Below are positions 1 to 9,497 of a stretch of 64,000 nt of DNA, in pieces (position 1 is the stretch's first letter; each line of letters opens with the position of its first letter). Under the pieces are notes generated by a model, which was given only the letters and a program-made list of their open reading frames with translations, did no database searches and was not told the DNA's origin. The position numbers were made by a program, and so were the translations under genes. Source of the stretch: Carbonatibacter sp965199245. GTDB lineage: Bacteria > Pseudomonadota > Alphaproteobacteria > Kiloniellales > Kiloniellaceae. The stretch spans positions 1,054,001 through 1,118,000 of the forward strand of contig CBDAQP010000003.1 in the NCBI GenBank assembly GCA_965199245.1. The letters are read 5' to 3'.

Positions 1-1
1 A

Positions 2-325
2 AAGTTCAGGGCACTGGCCATCAGCACCGAGAAACGCATTGCCGCCCTCCAAAACGTTCCGACCTTCAAGGAACAAGGCCTTGATATTCTACTCAGCCTC
101 TACCGTGGTGTAACGGCCCCGGCTGGGATCAGTGAGGAGGCAAAGCAGTTTTTCATCAACAAACTGTCTGAACTCAGCAAAAATCGACAATGGAAAGAAA
201 AATATCTGTCTCCAAACTCTGTTGTGCCGGGGTTTCTCAGCGGCAAGGCCTTTGAGGACTATCTGTCTGCAACCCAAGAGGTTTACCAGGAGACTCTAAT
301 GGAACTTGGCCTCCTCAAAAAATAA
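2..325 (+). CDS. tctC: TctC-family substrate-binding protein, 3' end
   Basis: This is the C-terminal part (about 107 residues) of a protein whose start lies left of the window. The open frame begins at base 2 and ends at TAA 323-325. The text resembles the last lobe of tripartite tricarboxylate transporter binding proteins, including a FKEQGLDI-type segment and a GVTAPAGI segment typical of the family. In that family the protein is periplasmic and delivers a carboxylate to TctAB. The assignment leans on position: TctB follows after 14 bases and TctA after that. The ligand cannot be read from the sequence. Alternative: another Bug-family binding protein, which would be the same superfamily. 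Confidence 0.8.
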   Translation, partial: KFRALAISTEKRIAALQNVPTFKEQGLDILLSLYRGVTAPAGISEEAKQFFINKLSELSKNRQWKEKYLSPNSVVPGFLSGKAFEDYLSATQEVYQETLMELGLLKK

Positions 326-339
326 GAAAGGAGGGACGG

Positions 340-786
340 GTGAAAACATCAGAAATGATTCTTTTGGTCTGCCTTGCAGGCTTCGCAGGATGGCTCCTTT
401 GGGAGAGTACGTCTATGCCTTACCATACCGGGTACGGGGTCGGTGCTGGTTTTGTCCCGCTCAACATTGCGATGGCCTCGCTAACCCTGATTGTTGTCCT
501 GACCTGCAAGACCACAGGATCCCGCCCACCTGTCAGTGAAAAGGAAGAGGAGAGACGCGCGAGCTGGCAAAGAGTGCGCCCCCCGATCATCACGATGATT
601 TTGCTGGTCATAACATTGCTGGTGATGGGGTTTGGCTCTGTTTTGTTGCCGCTTGGGGGTTTGCTTGTTGTTGTTTCGGTCTTACTCCTCGGCCACTCTT
701 GGCCCCGTGCGGTTCTTCACTCTGTCAGCACTCTGGCTTTTATTTATGCTGTCTTCAGCCTCTGGCTGAAAATTCCGCTAACATAA
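340..786 (+). CDS. tctB: TctB-family small membrane subunit of TTT transporter
   Basis: A 148-residue protein starting at GTG 340, preceded by a strong ribosome binding site (AAAGGAGGG at 327-335). It shows about four hydrophobic segments (residues 3-20, 40-53, about 85-103, 105-145) separated by a charged loop rich in Glu and Arg. That is the expected topology of the small, poorly conserved TctB subunit of tripartite tricarboxylate transporters in the inner membrane. The call rests mainly on size, topology and position between the TctC tail and TctA. The three genes probably form one transcript. Confidence 0.8.
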   Translation: MKTSEMILLVCLAGFAGWLLWESTSMPYHTGYGVGAGFVPLNIAMASLTLIVVLTCKTTGSRPPVSEKEEERRASWQRVRPPIITMILLVITLLVMGFGSVLLPLGGLLVVVSVLLLGHSWPRAVLHSVSTLAFIYAVFSLWLKIPLT

Positions 787-810
787 ATTTCCTTGAGGGA
801 GGGCCGTTGT

Positions 811-2319
811 ATGGATGCTCTTGTCAATCTGGGAACGGGCTTTGAGGCTGTTCTCACACCTTATAACCTCGTCCTGATCTTTGTTGCGGGGCTTATTGGC
901 ACGATTATCGGGGCCTTGCCCGGTCTTGGTCCCTCTGCTGGTATCGCCCTGATGTTGCCCCTGACCTTTAGCCTGTCGCAAATTCCGGCACTTTGTCTTC
1001 TGACAGGTGTCTATATGGGAACCATGTATGGGGGACGCATTACCTCCATTTTAATCAATACGCCAGGCGATGCGCCAGCGATTATGACAGCTCTTGAAGG
1101 CTATCCAATGATGCAACAGGGAAGGGGTGGGCTTGCTCTCGGTCTCTCGGCTGTTTCTTCCTTTGTAGGCGGGATTTTCGGTCTACTGGTTTTGATTTTC
1201 CTTGCCCCAGTCGTCGCGCGTTCTGCAATCCATCTGGCCGCCCCAGAGTATTTTCTGCTCATGCTGGGCGGGCTATCAACCATTGTTCTGCTGGCCGGAG
1301 ATCATATGCTCAAGGCACTGCTCATGGCCTGCTTTGGCATTCTGGTCAGTACCTTTGGCAGTGATTACATCTCTGGACACATCCGATTTGCATTTGTGCC
1401 TGAGTTAATCGAAGGAATTGATTTTGTTGGCATCATTATTGGCCTTTACGGCCTCGGCGAGGTGTTCTGCAATCTCGAAAAGCGGGTCAGGATGACGCTG
1501 GGGAAACCCGGTTTTAATATGCGCGAATACCTGCCCACGCGCAGCGCACTCAGGCAAGCGGCCGCGCCGACGATGCGCGGTGCTCTTTTGGGAACCATCG
1601 TCGGCGTTGTACCCGGTGCCGGGGCAACTGTTGCAACCTTTCTGTCCTATGCTCTGGAAAAGAAAGTTGCCCGCAAGCCCGAAGAGTTCGGCAAGGGGTC
1701 GATTGCCGGACTGGCGGGTCCAGAAGCCACCAACAACGCCTCTGTTCCGGGTGCGCTCATCCCATTAATGACACTCGGTATTCCGGGATCCGGGGGCACT
1801 GCAATTATGCTTGGTGCTTTGATTATGTTCGGGTTGCAACCTGGACCATTGCTGATGGAAAATTCAGGTGATGTGGTCTGGGCCATGATTGCGGGACTGG
1901 TTCTGGCCAATCTGTTTCTTTTGCTGTCGAACCTGCTCATGATTCCCATTTTTGTGAATTTGTTGCGTTCTGTTCAAGGGCATCTGCCCAGCGTGGTGAT
2001 TGCACTTTGTCTGGTGGGGGCCTTTTCACTCAATTACAGTACATTCAACATCTGGATTGTCCTGATTTTCGGGATCATCGGCTATTTGATGCGCAAGAAC
2101 GACTACCCGAGCGGCCCCTTCATCCTTGCCGTAGTTTTAGCACCTTTGGTGGAAAACTCTTTTCGTCAGGCTATTTTGCTAGGTCAGGGGGATGCGATGA
2201 TCTTCCTGACCCGCCCAATCTCTCTTGCCATTCTCGTCATGATGCTGATGGGCACAGGTGCCCTGCTCATTGCCAGAAAAAAACCCCGCTCCCGCCAAAA
2301 ATTGCGCAGAGAAGGTTAG
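811..2319 (+). CDS. tctA: TctA-family large permease of TTT transporter
   Basis: A 502-residue polytopic membrane protein. The ATG at 811 is preferred over an upstream in-frame TTG (793) because a GAGGGAGGG ribosome binding site sits at 795-803. The N-terminus carries the family signature GALPGLGPSAGIALMLP, and a related copy, GVVPGAGATVATFLSY, lies near residue 265; this internal repeat is typical of TctA. Glycine-rich loops such as GIPGSGGTAIMLGAL are also diagnostic. In this family TctA carries the sodium-coupled substrate translocation of a tripartite carboxylate uptake system. A CoA-transferase gene follows after 3 bases, so transport and activation are likely co-expressed. Confidence 0.93.
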   Translation: MDALVNLGTGFEAVLTPYNLVLIFVAGLIGTIIGALPGLGPSAGIALMLPLTFSLSQIPALCLLTGVYMGTMYGGRITSILINTPGDAPAIMTALEGYPMMQQGRGGLALGLSAVSSFVGGIFGLLVLIFLAPVVARSAIHLAAPEYFLLMLGGLSTIVLLAGDHMLKALLMACFGILVSTFGSDYISGHIRFAFVPELIEGIDFVGIIIGLYGLGEVFCNLEKRVRMTLGKPGFNMREYLPTRSALRQAAAPTMRGALLGTIVGVVPGAGATVATFLSYALEKKVARKPEEFGKGSIAGLAGPEATNNASVPGALIPLMTLGIPGSGGTAIMLGALIMFGLQPGPLLMENSGDVVWAMIAGLVLANLFLLLSNLLMIPIFVNLLRSVQGHLPSVVIALCLVGAFSLNYSTFNIWIVLIFGIIGYLMRKNDYPSGPFILAVVLAPLVENSFRQAILLGQGDAMIFLTRPISLAILVMMLMGTGALLIARKKPRSRQKLRREG

Positions 2320-2322
2320 GGA

Positions 2323-3567
2323 ATGACGGGACAGACACAGTGGCAAAAACTTGCATTTGCACGAACCGGAAAAGGTGCACTTTGTGGGATACGGGTTCTG
2401 GATCTGTCCAGACTGGTTGCCGGAAATATGACATCTTTGCAACTGGCAGACTTTGGTGCCGACGTCATCAAGGTTGAACCTCTGCCCTGGGGGGATCCCC
2501 TCAGAGCGTGGAAAAGAGAGGGCTATGCATCCTTTTGGAAAGTCTATGGTCGAAACAAGCGCAGTCTGGCCCTTGATTTTCGCTCTAGTCGGGCGATTGA
2601 TATTCTAAAGCGTCTGATTGACGAAACAGATGTTCTTATCGAAAGCTTCCGTCCGGGGACTTTGGAAAAAATGGGGCTGGCCCCGACCGAGTTGTTGAAA
2701 AAGCACCATGATCTTATCGTTTTGCGTGTCTCCGGCTTTGGACAGCACGGACCCTACAGTCCGCGCCCCGGTTTTGGAACGCTGGTTGAGGCTCTTTCGG
2801 GTTTTGCCCACCGGAATGGTGAGGCAGACGGCGAGCCGCTTCTACCACCGCTGGCTCTGGCAGATATGATTTCCGGGCTTTACGGGGCCAGTGCTGTCAT
2901 GATGGCTCTCTATGCCAGAGGGCACAGTACGGGAGGCGGGCAAATCATTGATCTTGCCTTGCTTGATTCCATGGTTTCGGTTCTTGGTCCAGAAGCCCTT
3001 GATTTCGCTATTACCTCTGCTCCCAAGGCACGGGTTGGCAATGGCTCCAATACCTCAAGCCCTCGCAATGTCTACACCACTGCGGATGGTCACTTCATTG
3101 CCATTTCGGCCTCTGTTCAAAGTATTGCGGCCAGACTGTTCGAGGTTATCGGTCGTCCTGACATGAACAACGACCCCCGCTATGCCACCAACGAGGCACG
3201 TTGTAAAAGGCGTCATGAAGTTGATGCGATTGTCAGCAAATGGATTGGTAAACACACCCGCGCCGAACTGCTGGAAATTTTTGCCAAAGAAGACATTACC
3301 GCAGCACCACTCTACAATATTGAAGACATCTCACGCGATCCGCATTTTATTGAGCGGGGAATTTATGTTGACGTGCCGGATGATGAACTGGGTAGCGTTG
3401 CAATGCACAGGCCCGTGCCTGCCCTGTCCATGACACCGGGTCAGATCAGATCCGCAGCCCCCGACATTGGTCAGCATAGCTACGAGATCCTTGCGGAGAT
3501 TGGCCTGGAGCGTGACGACATCAGGACACTGATTGACGAAGGCAACATCAGGGGGAAATACGCATGA
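2323..3567 (+). CDS. CaiB/BaiF class III CoA-transferase
   Basis: A 414-residue protein of the class III (formyl-CoA transferase type) family. The N-terminal stretch VLDLSRLVAGNMTSLQLADF followed by GADVIKVEPL is characteristic, and LADMISGLYGA contains the Asp expected to form the acyl-aspartyl intermediate. Family members move CoA from a donor such as succinyl-CoA to a carboxylic acid. The start ATG 2323 lies 3 bases after the tctA stop, and its end overlaps the next gene by 4 bases (ATGA), so translation is probably coupled. With the TTT transporter and a CitE-like lyase, the likely substrate is an imported dicarboxylate such as citramalate or a malate-type acid. This is inference; substrate specificity is not readable. 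Confidence 0.88.
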   Translation: MTGQTQWQKLAFARTGKGALCGIRVLDLSRLVAGNMTSLQLADFGADVIKVEPLPWGDPLRAWKREGYASFWKVYGRNKRSLALDFRSSRAIDILKRLIDETDVLIESFRPGTLEKMGLAPTELLKKHHDLIVLRVSGFGQHGPYSPRPGFGTLVEALSGFAHRNGEADGEPLLPPLALADMISGLYGASAVMMALYARGHSTGGGQIIDLALLDSMVSVLGPEALDFAITSAPKARVGNGSNTSSPRNVYTTADGHFIAISASVQSIAARLFEVIGRPDMNNDPRYATNEARCKRRHEVDAIVSKWIGKHTRAELLEIFAKEDITAAPLYNIEDISRDPHFIERGIYVDVPDDELGSVAMHRPVPALSMTPGQIRSAAPDIGQHSYEILAEIGLERDDIRTLIDEGNIRGKYA

Positions 3568-4460
3568 AGAACCCCTATTCGCAAGGCAAAGTCTGGCGAT
3601 CCCTGCTCTATGTTCCTGTCAACAACGCGCGCTTTATCAGCAAGGCTTTGGAGCGCGGTGCAGATGCCGTGATTCTAGACCTTGAGGACAGCATCCCCCA
3701 TCCAGACAAGGGCAAGGCCCGCCAGCACTGTTTGCGGGCGATTGATGACCTATCGGGGCAGGGAACAGATATCCTCGTCAGGATCAATGCGCCCTTGCGT
3801 CTCGCCGTTCGTGATCTGGAAGCCGTTATCAGGCCCGGTCTGGCGGCAGTTCTGGTGCCAAAAGTCGAAAATGCAAATGCCTTGCGGGCACTGGGGGATG
3901 TGATCAGTGAACTGGAACGTGATTGTGCGCTCAGCGAAGGTAGCATTGGCACCGTACCCCTGCTGGAATCTCCCTCTGCGGTGCTGTCTGCACGTGATAT
4001 TGCCGCAGCATTGTCGCGAAATAGAGCCATGATTCTGGGGGGGGAAGATTTCGCGACAGAATGTGGCCTGTCACCCTCGGCAGAAACGCTCTGCCTGCCA
4101 AAACAACAGGTCGCAATGGCAGCAAAGGCACAGGGACTCATGGCTCTGGGACTGCTGGACACGCTGTCTGATCTTTCAAACCCCGAACAAACCCTTGACC
4201 TCGCCAGACGATCCGCCAGATTTGGCTTTGACGGTGCAACCTGTATCCACCCTGTGATGGTTCCTCTATTGAATGCCGCCTTCTCACCTCGTCCTGAAGA
4301 TCTAACCCTCGCACGACGCACGGTCTCTCTCATGGAAGACGCATGGGCCAAAGGAGAGGGCGTTGCACTGTTAGACGGACGAATGATTGACAGACCCGTG
4401 TATGAAAGAGCCAAAAGGCTTCTGTTCAGAGAACACTGCCAGAAAAAAATAGACTGTTGA
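3564..4460 (+). CDS. CitE-like (HpcH/HpaI family) acyl-CoA lyase
   Basis: A 298-residue TIM-barrel protein of the citrate lyase beta-subunit family. RSLLYVPVNNARFISKAL, ADAVILDLEDSIP and LVRINAP are the conserved segments; the acidic residues in LDLEDS and GGEDFATE match the magnesium and CoA-substrate binding positions of malyl-CoA and citramalyl-CoA lyases. The ATG overlaps the CoA-transferase stop. No citrate lyase alpha or gamma subunit or ACP gene is nearby, so a free-standing CoA-ester lyase is more likely than true citrate lyase. Together with the upstream gene it suggests activation followed by C-C cleavage, for example to acetyl-CoA plus a keto acid. Exact substrate unknown. Confidence 0.85.
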   Translation: MKNPYSQGKVWRSLLYVPVNNARFISKALERGADAVILDLEDSIPHPDKGKARQHCLRAIDDLSGQGTDILVRINAPLRLAVRDLEAVIRPGLAAVLVPKVENANALRALGDVISELERDCALSEGSIGTVPLLESPSAVLSARDIAAALSRNRAMILGGEDFATECGLSPSAETLCLPKQQVAMAAKAQGLMALGLLDTLSDLSNPEQTLDLARRSARFGFDGATCIHPVMVPLLNAAFSPRPEDLTLARRTVSLMEDAWAKGEGVALLDGRMIDRPVYERAKRLLFREHCQKKIDC

Positions 4461-4517
4461 AAACACTTTGAGTCGTCTGCACCTCAAATCAAACGCAAAA
4501 TACTCACAACAAAACCC

Positions 4518-7178
4518 CTAACCCGACGCACGAAGCAATGCCCGAATGGCCTCAATGGCCTCAGGAGCGCGGGTAACATCGGGGCCGCCAGCCTGGGCCA
4601 TGTCAGGACGACCGCCGCCGCCCTTGCCGCCCAGGGCGGCAGAACCTGCGCGGACGAGATCAACAGCAGAAAAGCAGTTTTTGAGGTCATCGGTGACAGC
4701 AACCACCAACGATGCTTTACCGTCCATTTCGGCAATCAAGACGATCACAGCAGAGCCGAGCTGTTTTTTCATGTCATCCGCTGTTGGCTTTAGATCCTTT
4801 GGTGAGACGCCTGACAAAAGACGTATAGCCAGTGGCACACCGTTGACTGACTCGATGTCCTGCGCTGGAGTTTCCGCTCCACTGCCAGAGACCGCCAGCT
4901 TGCGCCGCAGGTCGTCGCGTTCTTTTTCCAGGCGTTTGCGCTCTTCGACCAGTGACAGGATGCGGCGTTCAAGTTCGCGTGGGGAGCTGCGCGCCGCCTG
5001 TACGGCGGCGGCGAGGTAGTTTTCCTGTGTGCAGACATGGGCCAGGGCCGCACTGGCCGTGACGGCTTCGATCCGACGCACACCAGAGGCCAGGGCGGAT
5101 TCAGAGACAATCTTGAAAAAACCAATATCGCCCGTGCGGCGCACATGGGTTCCACCACACAACTCAGTCGAATAAGACCGCCCCGCCGCATCCTGCCCCC
5201 CCATCGAGACGACACGCACTTCATCGCCATATTTTTCACCAAACAAGGCCATGGCCCCTTCGGCAACGGCATCATCCGGTGTCATCAGACGCGTGGTCAC
5301 ACGATCATTGGCCCGAATGCGTTCATTAACTTCGGCCTCAACAGCGGCGAGGTCGTCGGCAGAAGGAGGAGTGGGCTGTGAAATATCAAAACGCAGACGC
5401 TCCGGGGCAACCAGTGAACCTTTTTGGGTGACATGTGTACCCAAACGCCGCCGCAGAGCCTCGTGTAACAGGTGGGTAGCGGAATGGTGTACACGCAGGG
5501 CATCCCGGCGCGTCCCGTCAACCTGCATGTCGAGGGCCTGCCCAACCATAAGACGCCCCGCACTGACCTTGCCCACATGAACAAAGACTCCCCCGGCCTT
5601 TTTCTGTGTATCCCCAACCGTAAAAACCACACCATCGGCACCGACCATCTGGCCCTTGTCACCCTGTTGCCCACCAGATTCACCATAGAATGGCGTCTGA
5701 TTAACCATCACCAAAACCGCATCGCCGGCAGATGCCTGTTGAACCTCTTCACCGTCCTTAATCAAGGCCAGAACCTGCCCCTGCGCACGTTCGGTGTCAT
5801 AGCCCAGAAATTCTGTCGCGCCCAAACGCGCGCGCAGATCACACCATATCTGTTCTGCCGCAACCTCACCGGAGCCGCTCCACGCGGCACGGGCGACCTC
5901 TTTTTGATGTTGCATCGCCGCGTTAAAACCAGCCAAATCAACATCGCGCCCCTGCCCCCGCAGAACATCCTGCGTCAAGTCGAGCGGAAAGCCATAGGTG
6001 TCATAAAGCCTAAAAGCGACCGCCCCATCCAGCGTTGCCCCACCGCCCAATTTTGCCGTTTCATCCTCGAGCAAACGCATTCCGCGATCCAGGGTCTGTC
6101 CAAAGCGTTTTTCTTCGCCTTTGAGCGTTTCGCTCATCAAGGCTTCGGCACGGCTCAGTTCGGGAAAGGCGGCCCCCATCAACCCGATGAGGGTCGGAAC
6201 CAGCTTGAAAAAAACGGGTTCGCGCACGCCACTTTTATGAATGTGGCGCATGGCCCGGCGCATAATCCGGCGCAGGACATAGCCCCGCCCTTCGTTGGAG
6301 GGTAAAACACCATCCGCAATCAAAAACGCACACGAACGCAAGTGATCGGCAATCACACGGTGTGAGACCGCCAAATCACCATCGGGGTCTGTCCCCGTGA
6401 CCTCTGCCGAGGCCAAAATCAGGGTTCGCAACAGATCAATATCATAGTTGTCATGCCGCCCTTGCATTACCGCCGTGATGCGTTCCAAGCCCATACCCGT
6501 ATCAATCGAGGGACGCGGCAGATCAACCCGGGTGTCGGGATCAATCTGTTCGTACTGCATAAAGACAAGATTCCAAATTTCGACAAAACGGTCGCCATCT
6601 TCATCGCGTGAACCGGGAGGACCACCGGGGATATGATCCCCGTGGTCATAGAAAATTTCCGAGCAGGGCCCACACGGCCCTGTCGGCCCCATCGCCCAAA
6701 AATTATCCGCTGTCGCAATGCGGAGAATACGCTCATCAGGCAGGCCCGCAATTTTGCGCCAAAGAGCGGCGGCGTCTCCATCCTGGTCATAGACCGTGAC
6801 CAGCAATCGCTTTTCATCAATTCCATAGACGCGGGTGATCAGCGTCCAGGCCATTTCAATCGCCTGATCCTTGAAATAATCCCCAAAGGAAAAATTACCC
6901 ATCATCTCGAAAAAAGTATGGTGACGGGCAGTGTAGCCTACATTTTCAAGGTCGTTGTGTTTGCCGCCTGCACGCACACATTTTTGGGACGTTGCCGCAC
7001 GGGTATAATCGCGCAGCTCTTGTCCGGTAAACAAGCTCTTGAATTGCACCATCCCCGCATTGGTAAACATTAAGGTCGGATCGTTGCGGGGGACAAGCGA
7101 GGAAGAGTCAACCACCTGGTGGCCCTGTTTGGCGAAATAGTGGAGAAATTCGCGACGAATATCGTTACCGCTTGTCAT
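4518..7178 (-). CDS. alaS: alanyl-tRNA synthetase
   Basis: An 886-residue class II synthetase that charges tRNA-Ala with alanine. It starts with IRREFLHYFAKQGHQVV and has the motif FTNAGMVQFK. The editing domain carries the zinc ligands in HHSATHLLHEAL and CGGTHVRRTGDIGFF, and the C-terminal C-Ala domain ends GGGGRPDMAQAGG. Length is normal for the family. The ATG at 7178 is used; the frame also offers a TTG one codon earlier. It converges with the lyase gene across 57 bases in which I see no clear terminator hairpin. No recA or recX neighbour is present. Confidence 0.98.
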   Translation of the reverse strand: MTSGNDIRREFLHYFAKQGHQVVDSSSLVPRNDPTLMFTNAGMVQFKSLFTGQELRDYTRAATSQKCVRAGGKHNDLENVGYTARHHTFFEMMGNFSFGDYFKDQAIEMAWTLITRVYGIDEKRLLVTVYDQDGDAAALWRKIAGLPDERILRIATADNFWAMGPTGPCGPCSEIFYDHGDHIPGGPPGSRDEDGDRFVEIWNLVFMQYEQIDPDTRVDLPRPSIDTGMGLERITAVMQGRHDNYDIDLLRTLILASAEVTGTDPDGDLAVSHRVIADHLRSCAFLIADGVLPSNEGRGYVLRRIMRRAMRHIHKSGVREPVFFKLVPTLIGLMGAAFPELSRAEALMSETLKGEEKRFGQTLDRGMRLLEDETAKLGGGATLDGAVAFRLYDTYGFPLDLTQDVLRGQGRDVDLAGFNAAMQHQKEVARAAWSGSGEVAAEQIWCDLRARLGATEFLGYDTERAQGQVLALIKDGEEVQQASAGDAVLVMVNQTPFYGESGGQQGDKGQMVGADGVVFTVGDTQKKAGGVFVHVGKVSAGRLMVGQALDMQVDGTRRDALRVHHSATHLLHEALRRRLGTHVTQKGSLVAPERLRFDISQPTPPSADDLAAVEAEVNERIRANDRVTTRLMTPDDAVAEGAMALFGEKYGDEVRVVSMGGQDAAGRSYSTELCGGTHVRRTGDIGFFKIVSESALASGVRRIEAVTASAALAHVCTQENYLAAAVQAARSSPRELERRILSLVEERKRLEKERDDLRRKLAVSGSGAETPAQDIESVNGVPLAIRLLSGVSPKDLKPTADDMKKQLGSAVIVLIAEMDGKASLVVAVTDDLKNCFSAVDLVRAGSAALGGKGGGGRPDMAQAGGPDVTRAPEAIEAIRALLRASG

Positions 7179-7339
7179 CAATTTGATCCATCCTGGACGT
7201 TGAAAAAGACTGTCACGCTTTTAACCTGCTGTCTTCCCCCTGTCCAGATAGCCCTGTGAGCGCAGGGCAACCTTGCGAATGAAAGCAAAATCGACTAAAC
7301 ATCAAAAATCACACATTCTTTCACCGATCGGGCCACCCC

Positions 7340-7969
7340 ATGAAAGCACAAATCATGAAAAAAATTGCACCACTCCTGGGTCTGCTGGCCTTTTTTCTCG
7401 TCCCGTTTACGGGCGCACAAATTACGAGCGCACAAGTTACGGGCGCACAAGCGCAAGAGACCACAGCACCGCAGGCAACAACACAGGATGCAACAACACA
7501 AGATGCAACAGAGCCAGACGCCACCACACAACCCACCCCCCTCATCGAGCGCACGGGCGATTGGGCCTATATCTGCCCAGATGACCAAAGCACCCAAGAC
7601 TGCTTTGTTGCCTTTCGCGTCTTTGAAACAGAAACACAACAGCCCCTCATGGAAGTGGCCTTTGGTCGGGTCAAAACCGCCACAGGCAATGAAGAAATTC
7701 AAGGCCGCATTACACTGTTAGACGGTGTTATGCTCAAGCCCGGTGTAACGATGACCCTGGAGGGCGGACTGGCACGCACCGCAGGCTTTGACATCTGTGG
7801 GCGCGGCAGTTGTCTGGCCAGCTTTACATTGGATCAAGAGTTGCTCGCGGGCATGAAAAACCAAAACAGCGGTACGGTTACATTTGTGATCCCCGACGGA
7901 CAACGGCGTGAATTCCCCCTCAGCCTCAATGGCTTTACCGCTGTGATGAAAAAGGCATTCGGCGTCTAG
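7340..7969 (+). CDS. IalB-family (invasion associated locus B) secreted protein
   Basis: A 209-residue protein with an N-terminal signal peptide (MKKIAPLLGLLAFFLV, then a cleavage region rich in Ala/Gln). A low-complexity Thr/Gln/Ala linker of about 45 residues follows, then the IalB domain from about residue 70: WAYICPDDQSTQDCFVAFRV, LMEVAFG and FDICGRGSCLASFTL. The paired cysteines are typical. The family is common in alphaproteobacteria; the founding member is a Bartonella invasion factor, but most members are uncharacterised envelope proteins. Start is ATG 7340 or ATG 7355; the second places the signal peptide more conventionally. The linker DNA holds three 15-base tandem copies (7409-7453), so its length may vary between strains. 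Confidence 0.82.
   Translation: MKAQIMKKIAPLLGLLAFFLVPFTGAQITSAQVTGAQAQETTAPQATTQDATTQDATEPDATTQPTPLIERTGDWAYICPDDQSTQDCFVAFRVFETETQQPLMEVAFGRVKTATGNEEIQGRITLLDGVMLKPGVTMTLEGGLARTAGFDICGRGSCLASFTLDQELLAGMKNQNSGTVTFVIPDGQRREFPLSLNGFTAVMKKAFGV
7409..7453 (+). repeat. 15-bp tandem repeat x3 in the IalB-like linker
   Basis: Three consecutive 15-base units of the form ACGGGCGCACAAATT, in frame, encode TGAQI/TSAQV/TGAQA. The middle unit differs by one base in the core. A second short duplication encoding TTQDA follows in the same linker. Confidence 0.8.
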
Positions 7970-7983
7970 GGCAGAAACAGACG

Positions 7984-9436
7984 ATGACGACTGTTCAACC
8001 GCTTTACATTCACGGTCAATACGCGCAGGCAAGCTCTGGGGCCTGCTTGACGACCTGCAATCCGGCAACGGGTGAACTGCTCGCCAGGGTTCAAATTGCC
8101 GCCCCCCCAGACATCGACCGCGCCGTTGACTCGGCCACCCAGGGGTTCAAGGTGTGGTCTGCCACCGGTTGAGCGCGGGCGCATTCTGCGACGGGCGCAA
8201 GAGATTCTGCGCGCCCGCAACAATGAACTCGCCATCCTCGAAGTTCAGGACACAGGCAAACCTGTCCAAGAAGCGCAGGTTGTTGACGTAGCCTCAGGCG
8301 CGGATTGCCTCGAATACTATGCGGGGATTGCCGCCGCGCTCAACGGTGAATACATCAACCTTGGTCACTCCTTTGCCTATACGCGCCGCGAACCACTCGG
8401 GGTCTGTGCTGCCATCGGGGCCTGGAACTACCCGCTTCAGATTGCCTGTTGGAAGTCAGCACCCGCGCTGGCCTGTGGCAATGCAATTGTTTACAAACCC
8501 TCTGAAGAAACACCGCTTTCTGCGCTGAAACTGGCTGAAATTTACACAGAGGCCGGGTTGCCCGCTGGTGTCTTCAATGTTGTCAACGGCGGGGCCGATG
8601 TCGGAGCGCAAATGGCCCGACACGACAAAATCAAGAAAATCTCCCTCACCGGCTCTGTCGCCACTGGTCAACGGGTGATGTCAGCAGCGGCTGAAACGCT
8701 CAAGGCCGTGACGCTGGAACTGGGGGGAAAATCCCCACTGATTATTTTTGACGACTGTGATCTGGACAATGCTGTCTCCGCCGCTTTATTGGCGAATTTT
8801 TATACCCAGGGTGAAATCTGTTCCAACGGAACGCGTGTCTTTGTCCACGATAGAATTTTGCCCGCCTTCCTCGATAAACTAGTCACCCGCACAAAAAAAA
8901 TGGTTATCGGCGACCCAATGAATCCAAAAACACACGTCGGTTCCCTGATAAACGAAAAACACATGAATCGCGTACTGGACTACATCAAAATTGGTCAGGA
9001 GGAAGGCGCGACACTGATTTACGGTGGTCAACGTGTTATTGTTCCCGGGTGCGAGGCAGGCTTTTTTGTCGAACCAACGATCTTTACCAATGTCCGCGAT
9101 GACATGCGAATCGCACAGGACGAAATTTTCGGCCCCGTTCTGTCAGTACTCAGCTTTCACAGCGAAGACGAGGTCATCACACGGGCCAACGCCACCCCGT
9201 TCGGATTGGCAGCAGGTGTCTTTACCCAAGACCTCACCCGAGGCCACCGCGTCATTTCACAGCTTGAGGCCGGAACCTGCTGGATCAATAATTACAACAT
9301 CACACCGATTGAAATGCCTTTTGGGGGTTATAAAGCCTCTGGCCTTGGACGCGAAAACGGAACAGAGGCCCTGCACAACTTCACCCAGACAAAATCAGTC
9401 TATGTCGAAATGGGCACAGTTGACGCCCCCTATTAG
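7984..9436 (+). pseudogene. betB: betaine-aldehyde dehydrogenase-like gene with one frameshift
   Basis: A complete-length aldehyde dehydrogenase split over two frames. Codons from ATG 7984 give MTTVQPLYIHGQYAQAS and run to GFKVWSA, then hit TGA at 8170-8172. The family text resumes in the +1 frame as PVERGRILRRAQEIL and runs uninterrupted to TAG 9436. The remainder has the NAD fold motif FTGSVA-like LTGSVATGQ, the ELGGKSP glutamate region and catalytic cysteine in GEICSNGTR. Spacing suggests a small deletion at about 8158-8168. BetB-type enzymes oxidise betaine aldehyde to glycine betaine. No betA, betI or choline transporter is adjacent. It may be inactive or an assembly error. Confidence 0.82.
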
Positions 9437-9455
9437 GCCATGTGTGTTCATTTGC

Positions 9456-9488
9456 CCCCCGAAAGGCTTTCGCCTTTCGGGGGTTTTT
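9456..9488. terminator. rho-independent terminator
   Basis: Perfect 11-bp stem CCCCCGAAAGG (9456-9466) / CCTTTCGGGGG (9473-9483), 6-base loop, then TTTTTATT on the plus strand. It ends the aldehyde dehydrogenase transcript and lies just beyond the convergent znuB stop. Confidence 0.9.
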
Positions 9489-9497
9489 ATTGGTGCG

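Noticed and set aside
3608..4414. 268-codon minus-strand open frame opposite the CitE-like gene
   Set aside because: It lies wholly antisense to a well-conserved gene and its translation (Ser/Arg-rich) shows no family text; a codon-bias shadow.
5472..6305. 277-codon plus-strand frame across alaS
   Set aside because: Antisense to the aminoacylation core of alaS, no ribosome binding site, no recognisable domain.
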